Shown one piece after another: positions 56,283 to 64,000 of a DNA stretch of 64,000 nt; positions within the stretch are counted from its first letter, which is position 1; every line of letters begins with the position of its first letter. The stretch covers positions 62,001 through 126,000 of the forward strand of contig NZ_FMWX01000005.1 in assembly GCF_900103265.1 (NCBI RefSeq). The letters run 5' to 3'. Under the pieces are notes generated by a model that saw nothing but the letters and a program-made list of their open reading frames with translations, had not been told where the DNA came from and did no database searches. This DNA is from Sphingomonas sp. NFR15. GTDB lineage: Bacteria > Pseudomonadota > Alphaproteobacteria > Sphingomonadales > Sphingomonadaceae. The position numbers and the translations under genes were made by a program.

Positions 56283-59246
56283 ATGAAAGTCATTGCTCGC
56301 AGCACGGCCGTTCGGTTCGGCCTGATGAACGCCGCCGCGCTCGGCGCGCTGGTCGCATCCGCTGCCTCGGCCCAGACGGCCGCTACCCCGGTCACCACGC
56401 CCGTCGAGACACCGGCGCAGACCACGCCGACCGATGCCGCGACGAGCCAGCCCGCCGCCGCCGTCCCCGACGATGCCGCGCAGGACATCGTCGTCACCGG
56501 CATCCGCGCCAGCTTGCGCAGCGCCACCAACGCCAAGCGGAACTCGGTCGGCTTCGGCGATTCGATCTTCGCCGAGGATATCGGCAAGCTGCCCGCGACC
56601 AACCTCGCCGAAACGCTGAACCGCATTCCCGGCGTCCGCCTCAACCGCGACATCAGCGGCGAGGGCACGCAGGTCGCGATCCGCGGGCTCGGCCCGAGCT
56701 TCTCCAAGGTGCTGCTCAACGGCAGCCAGATCGCGGTCGCGTCGGACGGCGGCACCAACGGCGGCAGCACCAACCGCGAAGTCGATCTCGATTTCTTCCC
56801 GTCCGAACTGTTCACCCGCCTCGACGTGTCGAAGAGCGCCGACGCCTCCCAGATCGAGGGCGGTATCGCCGGCACGGTCAACCTGCACAACGCGCGCCCG
56901 TTCGATAACCCCGGCGACCACGTCACCGTCGTCGCGCAGGGCCAATATACCGACAGCAACATGCGCGTGAGCCCGCGCGGCGCGATCGTCGCGAGCCACA
57001 CCGGCGATACCTGGGGCGTGCTGGTCGGCGTGTCGGGCGTCCGCACCAAGACGCGGGTGGACGGCTTCGAGACGATCGGCTGGGCCGACGGCAACGTCCC
57101 GCGTTTCGATGCGAACGGCAAGCCGATCGCCGATCTCGGCAACAACGGCTTCTCCTATGCGTCGGTCGTGCCGAACAACACCGGCCACGGTCTCGTCCCC
57201 GGCGCCCCGGTCGATCTCGCCGCGACCTCCGGGCTGACGCTCGACCAGCTTCGCACCGCCACCATCCCGCGCCTCGGCCGCAACGCGCTGACCGACGGCA
57301 CGCGCTCGCGCATCTCGGTGGTCGGCTCGCTGGAATGGCGCCCGAGCGACGACCTGCACTTCGCGCTCGATGGCATCTGGGCGAAGTCCAAGCGCGATTA
57401 CATCCATTCGGCGATGAACTGGTACGTCCGCAACTCGGGGCCGGGCACCTCGCCGACCTCGACCGGCGGCATGGTGCCGATCGGCCTCAGCGTCGATGGC
57501 AACAACGTCGTCACCAAGGGCACGTTCGCCAACTCGTCCTTCTTCCTCGAGCAGGACATCTTCAACCAGACGACGACGTTCTGGAACATCAACCCGAGCA
57601 TGACGTGGAAGCCGACCGGCAATCTGCGCGTCGATCTGTCGCTCAACTACAGCAAGAGCGACTTCTTCCGCGAACAGCCGCAGTTCGATTTCCAGACGCC
57701 GGCGCAATCGGGCCTCGACGTCTATTTCGACAACACCAGCGGCAATCCGCAGCCGATCATCACCACCAACCGCGATCTCAACGATCCCAACCTCGGCTGG
57801 CGCTGGTACCGCGTCAACGTCCAGACCGTGCGCCGCAAGACCAACACCAAGGGCGCGCATCTCGATCTGACCTGGGGCGACGCCAACCTCAACCTGAAGG
57901 GCGGCTTCGCCTACGACACCAACTATCGCGACATCCGCGCCTTCGACAACAGCGCCGCGTTCCAGACCTCGGTCTGCGGCGCGACCTGCGACGGGTTGAG
58001 CGGATCGGTGCCGAACAGCGCGCTCGGCCAGTATCTGCAGGGCATGAACATCAGCAACTTCGGCCATCTCGCCGGGTCGAGCGTCGGCTACACGCAGTTC
58101 ATCCAGCCCAACGTCGCCGCGCTCGAGCAGGCGACGAACTATCAGTCATACCTCGCTAGCGCGCCCGAGGCGATCGGCGCGGTCACTGGCGGCGCGACCG
58201 GTCTGATCGACGAGAAGACCTATGGCGGTTACGTCGAGACCAACGGCGTGTTCCAGCTCGCCGACCGCGATCTGCGCATCAACGCCGGCATCCGCTACTT
58301 CCACACCGACCAGCGCGTCGCCGGCCCGACCTCGACCGTCAACGGCATCGTCGATGTCGCGCAGAACGCGTCGTATGACGACTTCCTGCCGTCGTTCAAC
58401 CTGAGCTACGACGTGCTGCACAACCTCAAGGTCCGGCTCGCCGCGTCGCGCTCGATGACGCGCGCCGATCCGGGTTCGCTGCTGCCCGGCCTCACCTTCT
58501 CCGATCCGTCGGCGCAGATCGGCACTGCGGGCAACCCCAATCTGAAGCCCTATTATTCGAACAACATCGATTTCGGCGGCGAATATTACACCGGTGGCAT
58601 CGGCTATATCGGCTTCGATTTGTTCCAGAAGGATATTTCGGGCTTCACCGTTACGCAGCAGAACACCGTTCCGTTCACGTCGCTCGGCCTCGCCTTCGAC
58701 AATCTCACCGTCACCCAGCAGCAGGCGATCATGCTGCGCGGCGGCCCGGATGTCGCGACGGTCGTGGTCGGCCAGCCGGTCAACCTCCAGAACCTGCGTA
58801 TCCGCGGCGTCGAGGCGACCTGGGTCCAGCCGCTCGATTTCCTGGTCAAGGGTCTGGGCTATTCGGTCAACGGCACGCACATCTCGCAGTCGTCGGACAG
58901 CGGGCTCGTCGCCCCCGGCGTCGCGCCGTGGAGCTACAACCTGCAGGGCTTCTACGAAGGCCACGGCGTCTCGCTCAGCCTGAACTATGTGTGGACCGAC
59001 AAGCTGATCGCCGCCAACGGCCCGCAAAGCGGCCTGCCGGCGTCGCTCAACTCGGATGCGCGCGGCCAGTTCGATCTGTCGGCGGGCTACCAGCTTCCGT
59101 TCTTCAACAACGCGGCGCGGCTCACGCTCGACGTGCTCAACATCACCAACGCGCCGATCCGCACGACCTTCGGCTACGATAACGCGACCTACAGCGTCTA
59201 TTATCCGGGCCGTCAGATCCTGTTCGGCATCCGCGGCAAGTTTTGA
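56283..59246 (+). CDS. TonB-dependent receptor (Xanthomonas/Caulobacter carbohydrate type)
   Basis: A 987-residue outer-membrane protein. A signal peptide (residues 1-31, ending ASAASAQ) is followed by a Thr/Pro/Ala-rich linker to about residue 68 and the TonB box-like QDIVVTGIR. The plug (about 75-200) has SIFAEDIGKLPATNLAETLNRIPGVRL, GEGTQVAIRGLGPSFSKVLLNG. The barrel contains about 22 strands and ends GRQILFGIRGKF with a C-terminal Phe, as required for assembly. This is the subfamily common in sphingomonads, Caulobacter and Xanthomonas polysaccharide loci. It is predicted to import (methylglucurono)xylo-oligosaccharides because of its operator and neighbours. ATG at 56283 follows GAGGGGATTT. 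Confidence 0.95.
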   Translation: MKVIARSTAVRFGLMNAAALGALVASAASAQTAATPVTTPVETPAQTTPTDAATSQPAAAVPDDAAQDIVVTGIRASLRSATNAKRNSVGFGDSIFAEDIGKLPATNLAETLNRIPGVRLNRDISGEGTQVAIRGLGPSFSKVLLNGSQIAVASDGGTNGGSTNREVDLDFFPSELFTRLDVSKSADASQIEGGIAGTVNLHNARPFDNPGDHVTVVAQGQYTDSNMRVSPRGAIVASHTGDTWGVLVGVSGVRTKTRVDGFETIGWADGNVPRFDANGKPIADLGNNGFSYASVVPNNTGHGLVPGAPVDLAATSGLTLDQLRTATIPRLGRNALTDGTRSRISVVGSLEWRPSDDLHFALDGIWAKSKRDYIHSAMNWYVRNSGPGTSPTSTGGMVPIGLSVDGNNVVTKGTFANSSFFLEQDIFNQTTTFWNINPSMTWKPTGNLRVDLSLNYSKSDFFREQPQFDFQTPAQSGLDVYFDNTSGNPQPIITTNRDLNDPNLGWRWYRVNVQTVRRKTNTKGAHLDLTWGDANLNLKGGFAYDTNYRDIRAFDNSAAFQTSVCGATCDGLSGSVPNSALGQYLQGMNISNFGHLAGSSVGYTQFIQPNVAALEQATNYQSYLASAPEAIGAVTGGATGLIDEKTYGGYVETNGVFQLADRDLRINAGIRYFHTDQRVAGPTSTVNGIVDVAQNASYDDFLPSFNLSYDVLHNLKVRLAASRSMTRADPGSLLPGLTFSDPSAQIGTAGNPNLKPYYSNNIDFGGEYYTGGIGYIGFDLFQKDISGFTVTQQNTVPFTSLGLAFDNLTVTQQQAIMLRGGPDVATVVVGQPVNLQNLRIRGVEATWVQPLDFLVKGLGYSVNGTHISQSSDSGLVAPGVAPWSYNLQGFYEGHGVSLSLNYVWTDKLIAANGPQSGLPASLNSDARGQFDLSAGYQLPFFNNAARLTLDVLNITNAPIRTTFGYDNATYSVYYPGRQILFGIRGKF

Positions 59247-59273
59247 GAGATACACTCCCCAGTGTAGACCTGC

Positions 59274-59306
59274 GGGGGTCGGCCACCACGGCCGGCCCCC
59301 TTTTTT
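59274..59306 (+). terminator. Intrinsic terminator after the TonB receptor
   Basis: GGGGGTCGGCC-ACCAC-GGCCGGCCCCC (11 pairs with one G-T) is followed by TTTTTT. It precedes the GDSL gene, so the latter either is served by readthrough or has its own promoter. None is evident in the 20 bp before its start. Confidence 0.92.
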
Positions 59307-59323
59307 CTAGAGAGGACCGCGGC

Positions 59324-60544
59324 ATGCGAACCATCTTCACGGCGTTGCTGCTGGCGTTGGGCGGCGCCGGCGTAGCGCCGGGCGCGCAGGCCGCGCCGGC
59401 CTGTTCGTGGCAGGCCGCCTGGGCCTCGGCGCAGATGAGCCCCGATGCCGCCAACGCGATGCCGGCGGCGGGGATGAACGGCGCGACGCTGCGCCAGATC
59501 GTCCGCCCGACGCTCGGCGCGGGCAAGCTGCGCGTGCGCTTCTCCAACGCCTTCGGCCGCACGCCGCTGGTGATCCTCGGCGCCGGGCTGGCGCGCTCCG
59601 CCGACAATCGCAGCGACCGGATCGACGTGGCCAGCCGCCGTACGCTGACCTTCGCGGGCGCGGCGGGCATCACCATCCCGCCCGGCGCCGACTGGCTTTC
59701 CGATCCCGTCACGCTCGACGTGAAGGCGTTCGACGACCTCGCCATCTCGCTGCGCGCGAGCGGCGATCCCGCCAGTCAGACCGCGCACCCCGGCTCGCGT
59801 GCGACATCCTATGTCGCGGCGGGCGACCAGATCGCGGCGGCCACGCTGACCGGCGCGACCCCGGTCGATCATTGGTACATGCTCTCCGGCGTCGAGGTCG
59901 AGCGCTGCGCGCCGGCGAACGGCATCGTCACGCTCGGCGATTCGATCACCGATGGGCACGGCGCCACCACCAACGGCAATGATCGCTGGCCCGACGTGCT
60001 CGCGCGCCGGCTCGGCGGCGGCGCGGCGGTGCTCAACCAAGGAATCGGCGGCAACCGCGTGCTGCTCGACGGGCTCGGACCCAACGCGCTGGCGCGGCTC
60101 GATCGCGACGTGCTGGCACAGCCGGGCGTGCGCTACGTGCTGGTGCTGGAGGGGATCAACGATCTCGGCGTGCTGACCCGTCTCGAAGCCAAGACCCCCG
60201 CCGAGCGCAAGGCGTTCGTCACGCAACTCACCGCCGGCTATGCGCAGATCGTCGCGCGGGCGCATGCGCGCGGGCTCAAGGTCTATGGCGCGACGATCAC
60301 CCCCGACATGGGCAGCGGCTATTACCACCCCGACGCTGGCAGTGAGGCCGACCGGCAGGCGATCAACGCGTGGATCCGCGCGCCCGGCCATTTCGACGCG
60401 ATGGTCGATTTCGATCGCGTAACGCGCGACCCCGCCGATCCCTCGCGGCTCGCGCCCGCGTTCGATTCGGGCGATCACCTCCATCCCAATCCGGCGGGCT
60501 ACAAGGCGATGGGCGAGGCGGTGCCGCTGGCGTTGTTCCGTTAA
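59324..60544 (+). CDS. SGNH/GDSL hydrolase, XynE-like (probable acetylxylan esterase)
   Basis: A 406-residue exported esterase. The signal peptide ends GAQAAPA near residue 25. A first domain of about 180 residues has a beta-rich composition. The SGNH domain has the nucleophile S207 in TLGDSITDG, the oxyanion Gly in NQGIGGNR, Asn in EGINDLG and the D384/H387 dyad in SGDHLHPN. Its pattern (GATTNGNDRWPDVLARRL, TPDMGSGYYHP) matches the XynE-like subfamily first seen in a rumen xylanase cluster, which supports a role in deacetylating xylan fragments. ATG at 59324 follows AGAGGACCGCGGC. It lies just after the receptor terminator. Confidence 0.9.
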   Translation: MRTIFTALLLALGGAGVAPGAQAAPACSWQAAWASAQMSPDAANAMPAAGMNGATLRQIVRPTLGAGKLRVRFSNAFGRTPLVILGAGLARSADNRSDRIDVASRRTLTFAGAAGITIPPGADWLSDPVTLDVKAFDDLAISLRASGDPASQTAHPGSRATSYVAAGDQIAAATLTGATPVDHWYMLSGVEVERCAPANGIVTLGDSITDGHGATTNGNDRWPDVLARRLGGGAAVLNQGIGGNRVLLDGLGPNALARLDRDVLAQPGVRYVLVLEGINDLGVLTRLEAKTPAERKAFVTQLTAGYAQIVARAHARGLKVYGATITPDMGSGYYHPDAGSEADRQAINAWIRAPGHFDAMVDFDRVTRDPADPSRLAPAFDSGDHLHPNPAGYKAMGEAVPLALFR

Positions 60545-60558
60545 ACCGAAGCCGCATC

Positions 60559-60620
60559 CGTTCGTGCCGAGCGAAGTCGAGGCGCCTGCGCAGGTGCCTC
60601 GACTTCGCTCGGCACGAACG
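60559..60620. repeat. CGTTCG/CGAACG inverted repeat, copy 13 (almost perfect)
   Basis: A 62-bp copy that is an almost perfect palindrome over 60556-60623 (one mismatched position). It is the least diverged copy in the window and sits in the convergent gap between the esterase and the DUF815 gene. Confidence 0.85.
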
Positions 60621-60674
60621 GATGGGTCTTTCGCCCGGTATTGTGCGTATGAGCGTGTGCTTCGCCGAGGCGCT

Positions 60675-61487
60675 TTACGCGACCGCCTTGCCGTGCCGCC
60701 CGGCGAGATCGACGATATAATGCCACGCCACCCGGCCCGACCGGCTGCCGCGCCGCGTCGCCCAGCCGACCGCGTCCTGCGCGTCGAAGGGCAGGTCGAG
60801 CGCCCGCGCATAGCCTTCGACGATGCCGAGATACGTATCCTGGTCGATCACATGGAAGCCGAGGCTCAGCCCGAACCGGTCGGCGAGCGCGAGATTGTCG
60901 TCGACCGAATCGCGCGGGTTGATCGCATTCTCCTGCTCCTCGATGTTGCGCGGCACCAGATGCCGGCGGTTCGAGGTGACGAACAGCCGCGCGTTGGCGG
61001 GCCGCGCCTCCGCGCCGCCGTCGAGCATCGAGCGCAGCGCGCGTGCGTCGCTCGCCGCGTCGAAGCCGAGATCGTCGATGAAGATCGCGAACGCGCGCGG
61101 CACGGGCGCGATGAAGGCGAACAGCGCGGGCATCGTTTCCAGCCCCGCGCCGATCACCTCGATCAGCGCGAGGTTCGCGCCATCCGCCTGCACCGCGCCG
61201 GTGCAGCTCTTGACCAGCGCCGACTTGCCGGTGCCGCGCGCGCCCCACAGCAGCACGTCATGCGCGGCCGCGCCCTGTGCCAGCCGGTGGAGCGTGTCGA
61301 GCAGCGCCTGCTTCTGCGTCGCCAGCCCGAAGATACGGTCGAGCGGCACCGGCGCGAATGCGCGCGCCGCCGCGAGCGTGTCGCCGCGCCAGACATAGGC
61401 CGGCTGCGCGAGCGGGTCGGCGGGGGTGGGGCGGGGCGGCGCGATCCGCTCCAGCGCGGCGGCGATCCGCTCGATCGGGTCTGTCAT
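60675..61487 (-). CDS. DUF815 family ATPase
   Basis: A 270-residue AAA-like ATPase. It has Walker A LLWGARGTGKSALV near residue 85, Walker B FAIFIDDLGF near 138 and sensor-like FVTSNRRHLVPRN near 170, all typical of DUF815, found across proteobacteria and of unknown role. A C-terminal helical domain with RRGSRSGRVAWHYIVDLAGR completes it. No signal or membrane segment is visible. It lies alone between inverted repeats 13 and 14. Confidence 0.9.
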   Translation of the reverse strand: MTDPIERIAAALERIAPPRPTPADPLAQPAYVWRGDTLAAARAFAPVPLDRIFGLATQKQALLDTLHRLAQGAAAHDVLLWGARGTGKSALVKSCTGAVQADGANLALIEVIGAGLETMPALFAFIAPVPRAFAIFIDDLGFDAASDARALRSMLDGGAEARPANARLFVTSNRRHLVPRNIEEQENAINPRDSVDDNLALADRFGLSLGFHVIDQDTYLGIVEGYARALDLPFDAQDAVGWATRRGSRSGRVAWHYIVDLAGRHGKAVA

Positions 61488-61524
61488 GCGATCGCTCCTA
61501 TCGCGCCGGATCGATCTTTTCCAT

Positions 61525-61604
61525 CGTTCGTGCTGAGCGAAGTCGAAGCACGTGCCCGGAATACGACGCTTGGGACACGTGCTTCGACAAGCTCAGCACG
61601 AACG
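61525..61604. repeat. CGTTCG/CGAACG inverted repeat, copy 14
   Basis: An 80-bp copy with arms CGTTCGTGCTGAGCGAAGTC and CGACAAGCTCAGCACGAACG. It lies between the leftward TPR gene and the leftward DUF815 gene. Confidence 0.8.
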
Positions 61605-61642
61605 GTTGTGAGGGCGTACGCTCCCCCGCGAACTCGGGGGAA

Positions 61643-63727
61643 CTAGGTGCCTAACAGCCGCAACGCCGCCATCGCGGCCGCCCGGTCGCCGAACCCCGGA
61701 TCGGCGAGCGCGGCGCGGATCTGCGCCGCCGCCTCGCCGTTTCGGCCGAGATCGCCGAGCGCCTGCCCGAGATGCCAGTGCAGCGTCGCGTCGCCCGGCG
61801 CGATCGCCACCGCCTTCTGGAACAGTTGCAGCGCCAGCGCAGTCTTGCCGAGCTGGTACAGCGCCCAGCCATAAGCGTCGGTCGCGGCCGGGTTCATCGG
61901 CGCGAGCGCATAGGCGGCCCTGGCATAGCTGCGCCCGGTCTCGGCATCGCCGTCGCCGGTATAAGCGACCGCCAGTTCCGCGAGCAGCGCCGCGTCGCGA
62001 TTGCCCAGTTCCCCGCGCAGGCGCTCCAGCGTCTCGATCGCGTCGTCATAGCGCCCGGCGGCGATCTGCCAATGCGCGGCGATCCGGCGCCCGGCGATGC
62101 TCTGCGGGTTTTGCGACAGGAATTTGGTGAGCGCATCGAGCGCGGCGGGGCGCTGCCCGGCGCGCTCGAGCGCGTCGACCATGCGCAGCATCGTCGGTTC
62201 GTCGAAGCGGATGTCGGCGGCGCGGGTATAGGCGCGCGCCGCGTCGACGCCGCGACCCATCGCGGCGAGCGTATCGCCGAGCGCGAGCCAGGCGGCGGGC
62301 GCGCCGGGCAGGATGCGCGTGATCGCCTGCGCCTCGCCGAGCGCGCCCTTCTGGTCGCCCGTCTCCAGCAACCCGCGCACCGCGCTCAGCCGCGCGACCG
62401 GCTCGTCCGGCTGCGCGGCGGCGGCGGCGGTGAGCGCGGCCGGGGCGTCGTCGGTCCCGAACGGCGCCGCGCCCGGGCGCGCCGGCCAGAACGACCGGTC
62501 GAGATACGGCGCCGCCCAATCCCGTTCGCCCGATTGTTCGAACGCGCGCGCCGCCAGCGTCAACGTATAGCTGTCGGCATCGCCGCGCAGCGCCGCCGGG
62601 CGCAGCGCGGTGAGCGCCCCGCGCGCGTCCCCGGCGCGCAGCGTCGCCAGCCCGAGCAGCCGCTTGGCGGTGAGGTTCATCGGCTGCTGGCTCGCGAGAG
62701 CGCTCCACTGGTCGATCGCCTGCTGATACGCGCCCGCCTGATAGGCGAGCATCCCGCCCAGCAACCGCACCCCCGGCACGTCGCCGAGCGTCCCCGTCGC
62801 CCGCGCCAGCACCGTGCGCGCGAGGTCATAGTGTCCCGCGCGCGCTGCCAGCACCGCCTGGAGATAATAAGCGCGCGCGTCGTTCGGCCGCGCATCGAGC
62901 GCCTTGCGCGTCGCCGCCAGCATGTCCCGGTAGCGCCCGATGTCGCCGAGCGTCGCGGCATAGTCGATCAGCGCGTCGTAATAATAAGCGTCGCGCGCCA
63001 GCGCCGCCTCGAACCACGGCAAGGCCGCGACCAGCCCATATTGCGCGCGCACCAGTTCGCCGCGCAGCGTCAGCGCGGCGAGATCGTTCGGGCTGGCCTT
63101 GATCGCGCGCGCGGCGGCGTCGATCGCACCCGCGACATTGCCCGCCGCGAAGCGGATGCGGCCGAGATCGGCCCAGGCCGCGCCATCGTTCGGGTTCACG
63201 TCGAGCAGCCGGTCGAGCAGCGCCTCGCCCTCCGGCCCGTGCCCCTTGGCGGCGAGCGCGAGCGCGGCGACGCGCAGCGCATAGCCCGCGAAGCGCGGCT
63301 GCGCCTTGGCCGCCTCGGCCAGCGCGCGGTCGGGATCGCCTTCGAGCAAGGCGGCATGGGCGTAGAGCTGGTGGGCGCGGTCGTGGTCGAAGCCGTCGTC
63401 GCGCGCGCGGTCGAGCTCACCCTCCGCCGAAATGCCGTCGCCGAGCGCGAGATAGGCGCGCGCCAGCACCGCATGCGCGAGGCCCCAGTCCGGATCGGCC
63501 TTGATCGCGCGTTGTGCGTGCAGCCGCGCCGCGCTGTAATTGCCGGCATCGAGCAGCGTCAGGCTCTGGGCCAGCTCGCCGCGCGCGTGTTTCGCATCGG
63601 CGCGCGCCGGGGCGATCGTCCCCAGCGCGAAGACGCAGGCGCCCGCGACGGCGGCCAGCGCGCCGCTTGCCACCAGCGCGCGGCGCGCGATCCGAAACGA
63701 TGCGCGACGCTCAGGCATGGAGATCAT
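61643..63727 (-). CDS. Tetratricopeptide repeat protein, PrsT-like
   Basis: A 694-residue protein. An N-terminal hydrophobic segment near residues 17-42 (ALVASGALAAVAGACVFALG) could be a signal or anchor. The rest is about 15-18 TPR units (for example LLDAGNYSAARLHAQRAIKADPDWGLAHAVLARAYLALGD and WALYQLGKTALALQLFQKAVAIAPGDATLHWHLGQALGDLGR). It overlaps the end of a PrsR-like regulator gene by 17 bp. In exosortase/PEP-CTERM loci a long TPR protein (PrsT) accompanies PrsR and PrsK, so it may be a shorter PrsT relative. ATG at 63727; ATG 63718 is an alternative. Confidence 0.8.
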   Translation of the reverse strand: MISMPERRASFRIARRALVASGALAAVAGACVFALGTIAPARADAKHARGELAQSLTLLDAGNYSAARLHAQRAIKADPDWGLAHAVLARAYLALGDGISAEGELDRARDDGFDHDRAHQLYAHAALLEGDPDRALAEAAKAQPRFAGYALRVAALALAAKGHGPEGEALLDRLLDVNPNDGAAWADLGRIRFAAGNVAGAIDAAARAIKASPNDLAALTLRGELVRAQYGLVAALPWFEAALARDAYYYDALIDYAATLGDIGRYRDMLAATRKALDARPNDARAYYLQAVLAARAGHYDLARTVLARATGTLGDVPGVRLLGGMLAYQAGAYQQAIDQWSALASQQPMNLTAKRLLGLATLRAGDARGALTALRPAALRGDADSYTLTLAARAFEQSGERDWAAPYLDRSFWPARPGAAPFGTDDAPAALTAAAAAQPDEPVARLSAVRGLLETGDQKGALGEAQAITRILPGAPAAWLALGDTLAAMGRGVDAARAYTRAADIRFDEPTMLRMVDALERAGQRPAALDALTKFLSQNPQSIAGRRIAAHWQIAAGRYDDAIETLERLRGELGNRDAALLAELAVAYTGDGDAETGRSYARAAYALAPMNPAATDAYGWALYQLGKTALALQLFQKAVAIAPGDATLHWHLGQALGDLGRNGEAAAQIRAALADPGFGDRAAAMAALRLLGT

Positions 63728-64000
63728 AGCTCTTCAGGAGGTCGTACAGCGTCGGCCGGCTGATGCCGAGCAGCTTGGCGGTGTTCGAGATATTACCCTC
63801 CGCGCGGGCCAGCGCCTGGCGGATGGTCTTGCGGTCGGCGCCCTCGCGCGCGGCGCGCAGGTTGAGCGGCGCCGCCTCCGCGTCACCCGCGAGATCGAGA
63901 TCGGCGGCGGTGACGAGCTTGCCCTCCGCCATGATGACCGCGCGCTTCACCCGGTTCTCCAGCTCGCGCACGTTGCCCGGCCATCCCCAGGCGTCGATCG
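63711..64000 (-). CDS. Sigma-54-type response regulator, PrsR-like, 3' part only
   Basis: The last 96 or so codons of a gene that continues past the right edge. The edge reads WPGNVRELENRVKRAV, the end of a sigma-54 AAA domain. After a linker with NLRAAREGADRKTIRQALARAEGN comes the Fis-type helix-turn-helix ISNTAKLLGISRPTLYDLLKSYDL. The ending S-R-P-T-L-Y-D-L-L matches PEP-CTERM-box regulators (PrsR) as I recall them, rather than NtrC itself. Its stop overlaps the TPR gene start, suggesting one operon. Confidence 0.8.
   Translation of the reverse strand, partial: IDAWGWPGNVRELENRVKRAVIMAEGKLVTAADLDLAGDAEAAPLNLRAAREGADRKTIRQALARAEGNISNTAKLLGISRPTLYDLLKSYDLHA

Noticed and set aside
56259-58067. 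A leftward frame of about 600 codons antisense to the TonB receptor.
   Set aside because: It has no family pattern and lies wholly opposite the receptor plug and barrel.

Overview
The window reads as chromosomal DNA of a sphingomonad (Sphingomonadales, Alphaproteobacteria), most like Sphingomonas. The basis is very GC-rich coding on both strands, a TrcR (DUF1013) regulator, the alphaproteobacterial F1-ATPase inhibitor (DUF1476), a ThiS-ThiG fusion, an EcfG-type stress promoter, a mannonate dehydratase of the Novosphingobium ManD type, Caulobacter-like xylX/xylB genes, and many copies of an inverted repeat with CGTTCG...CGAACG ends. I see no transposase, integrase, tRNA, rRNA or CRISPR array. 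All functional calls are from sequence reading only, without database searches.

Layout. 0.1-4.7 kb: DUF1192 protein, quinone oxidoreductase, a membrane protein, a secreted GH9 glycosidase. 4.7-8.9 kb: a diverged tandem duplication of repeats carrying a gene-tail remnant, a Tat-exported class V aminotransferase, an ABC-F ATPase with a large palindrome at its start codon. 8.9-11.4 kb: PepSY protein, response regulator and histidine kinase. 11.6-19.0 kb (leftward): LLM oxidoreductase, TrcR, glycosyltransferase plus LpxH-like phosphoesterase, glutathione transferase, accC-accB-aroQ. 19-25.6 kb: thiSG fusion, csbD behind an EcfG promoter, a ThDP enzyme, grx4-bolA-DUF1476, leuD-small ORF-leuC.

25.6-30.1 kb is a tight leftward operon: scoA, a class-B-phosphatase-like lipoprotein, scoB, an esterase and an NAD epimerase. 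30.1-33.8 kb holds a BlaI/M56 pair behind two clear BlaI operators, then a metallo-beta-lactamase-fold hydrolase and a DUF4230 protein. 33.8-39.2 kb has nadA and nadC separated by a GH19 lysozyme-like protein, a degenerate exonuclease, an aldo/keto reductase and an SDR. 39.3-43.8 kb: secreted RNase T2, DUF4112, an orphan peptide-binding lipoprotein, and an XRE/MmyB regulator divergent from an NAD(P)-binding protein.

44-60.5 kb is a glucuronoxylan/xylose utilisation locus. XylX, XylB and a sugar porter form one unit, with a LacI regulator facing it. GH67 alpha-glucuronidase diverges from GH3 beta-xylosidase, mannonate dehydratase and a hexuronate MFS. A TonB-dependent receptor and a XynE-like GDSL esterase follow. 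Three boxes of the form TGNTANCGCTANCA lie in front of xylX, GH67 and the receptor (the receptor box has C at its first position), and a fourth sits in front of the distant GH9 gene. The implied flow is outer-membrane uptake of (acetylated, methylglucuronate-bearing) xylo-oligosaccharides, periplasmic trimming by esterase, GH67 and GH3, then oxidative xylose and glucuronate catabolism. No endo-xylanase and only part of each downstream pathway is present here. 60.6-64 kb: a DUF815 ATPase, a large TPR protein and the end of a sigma-54-type regulator resembling PrsR of exosortase/PEP-CTERM systems.
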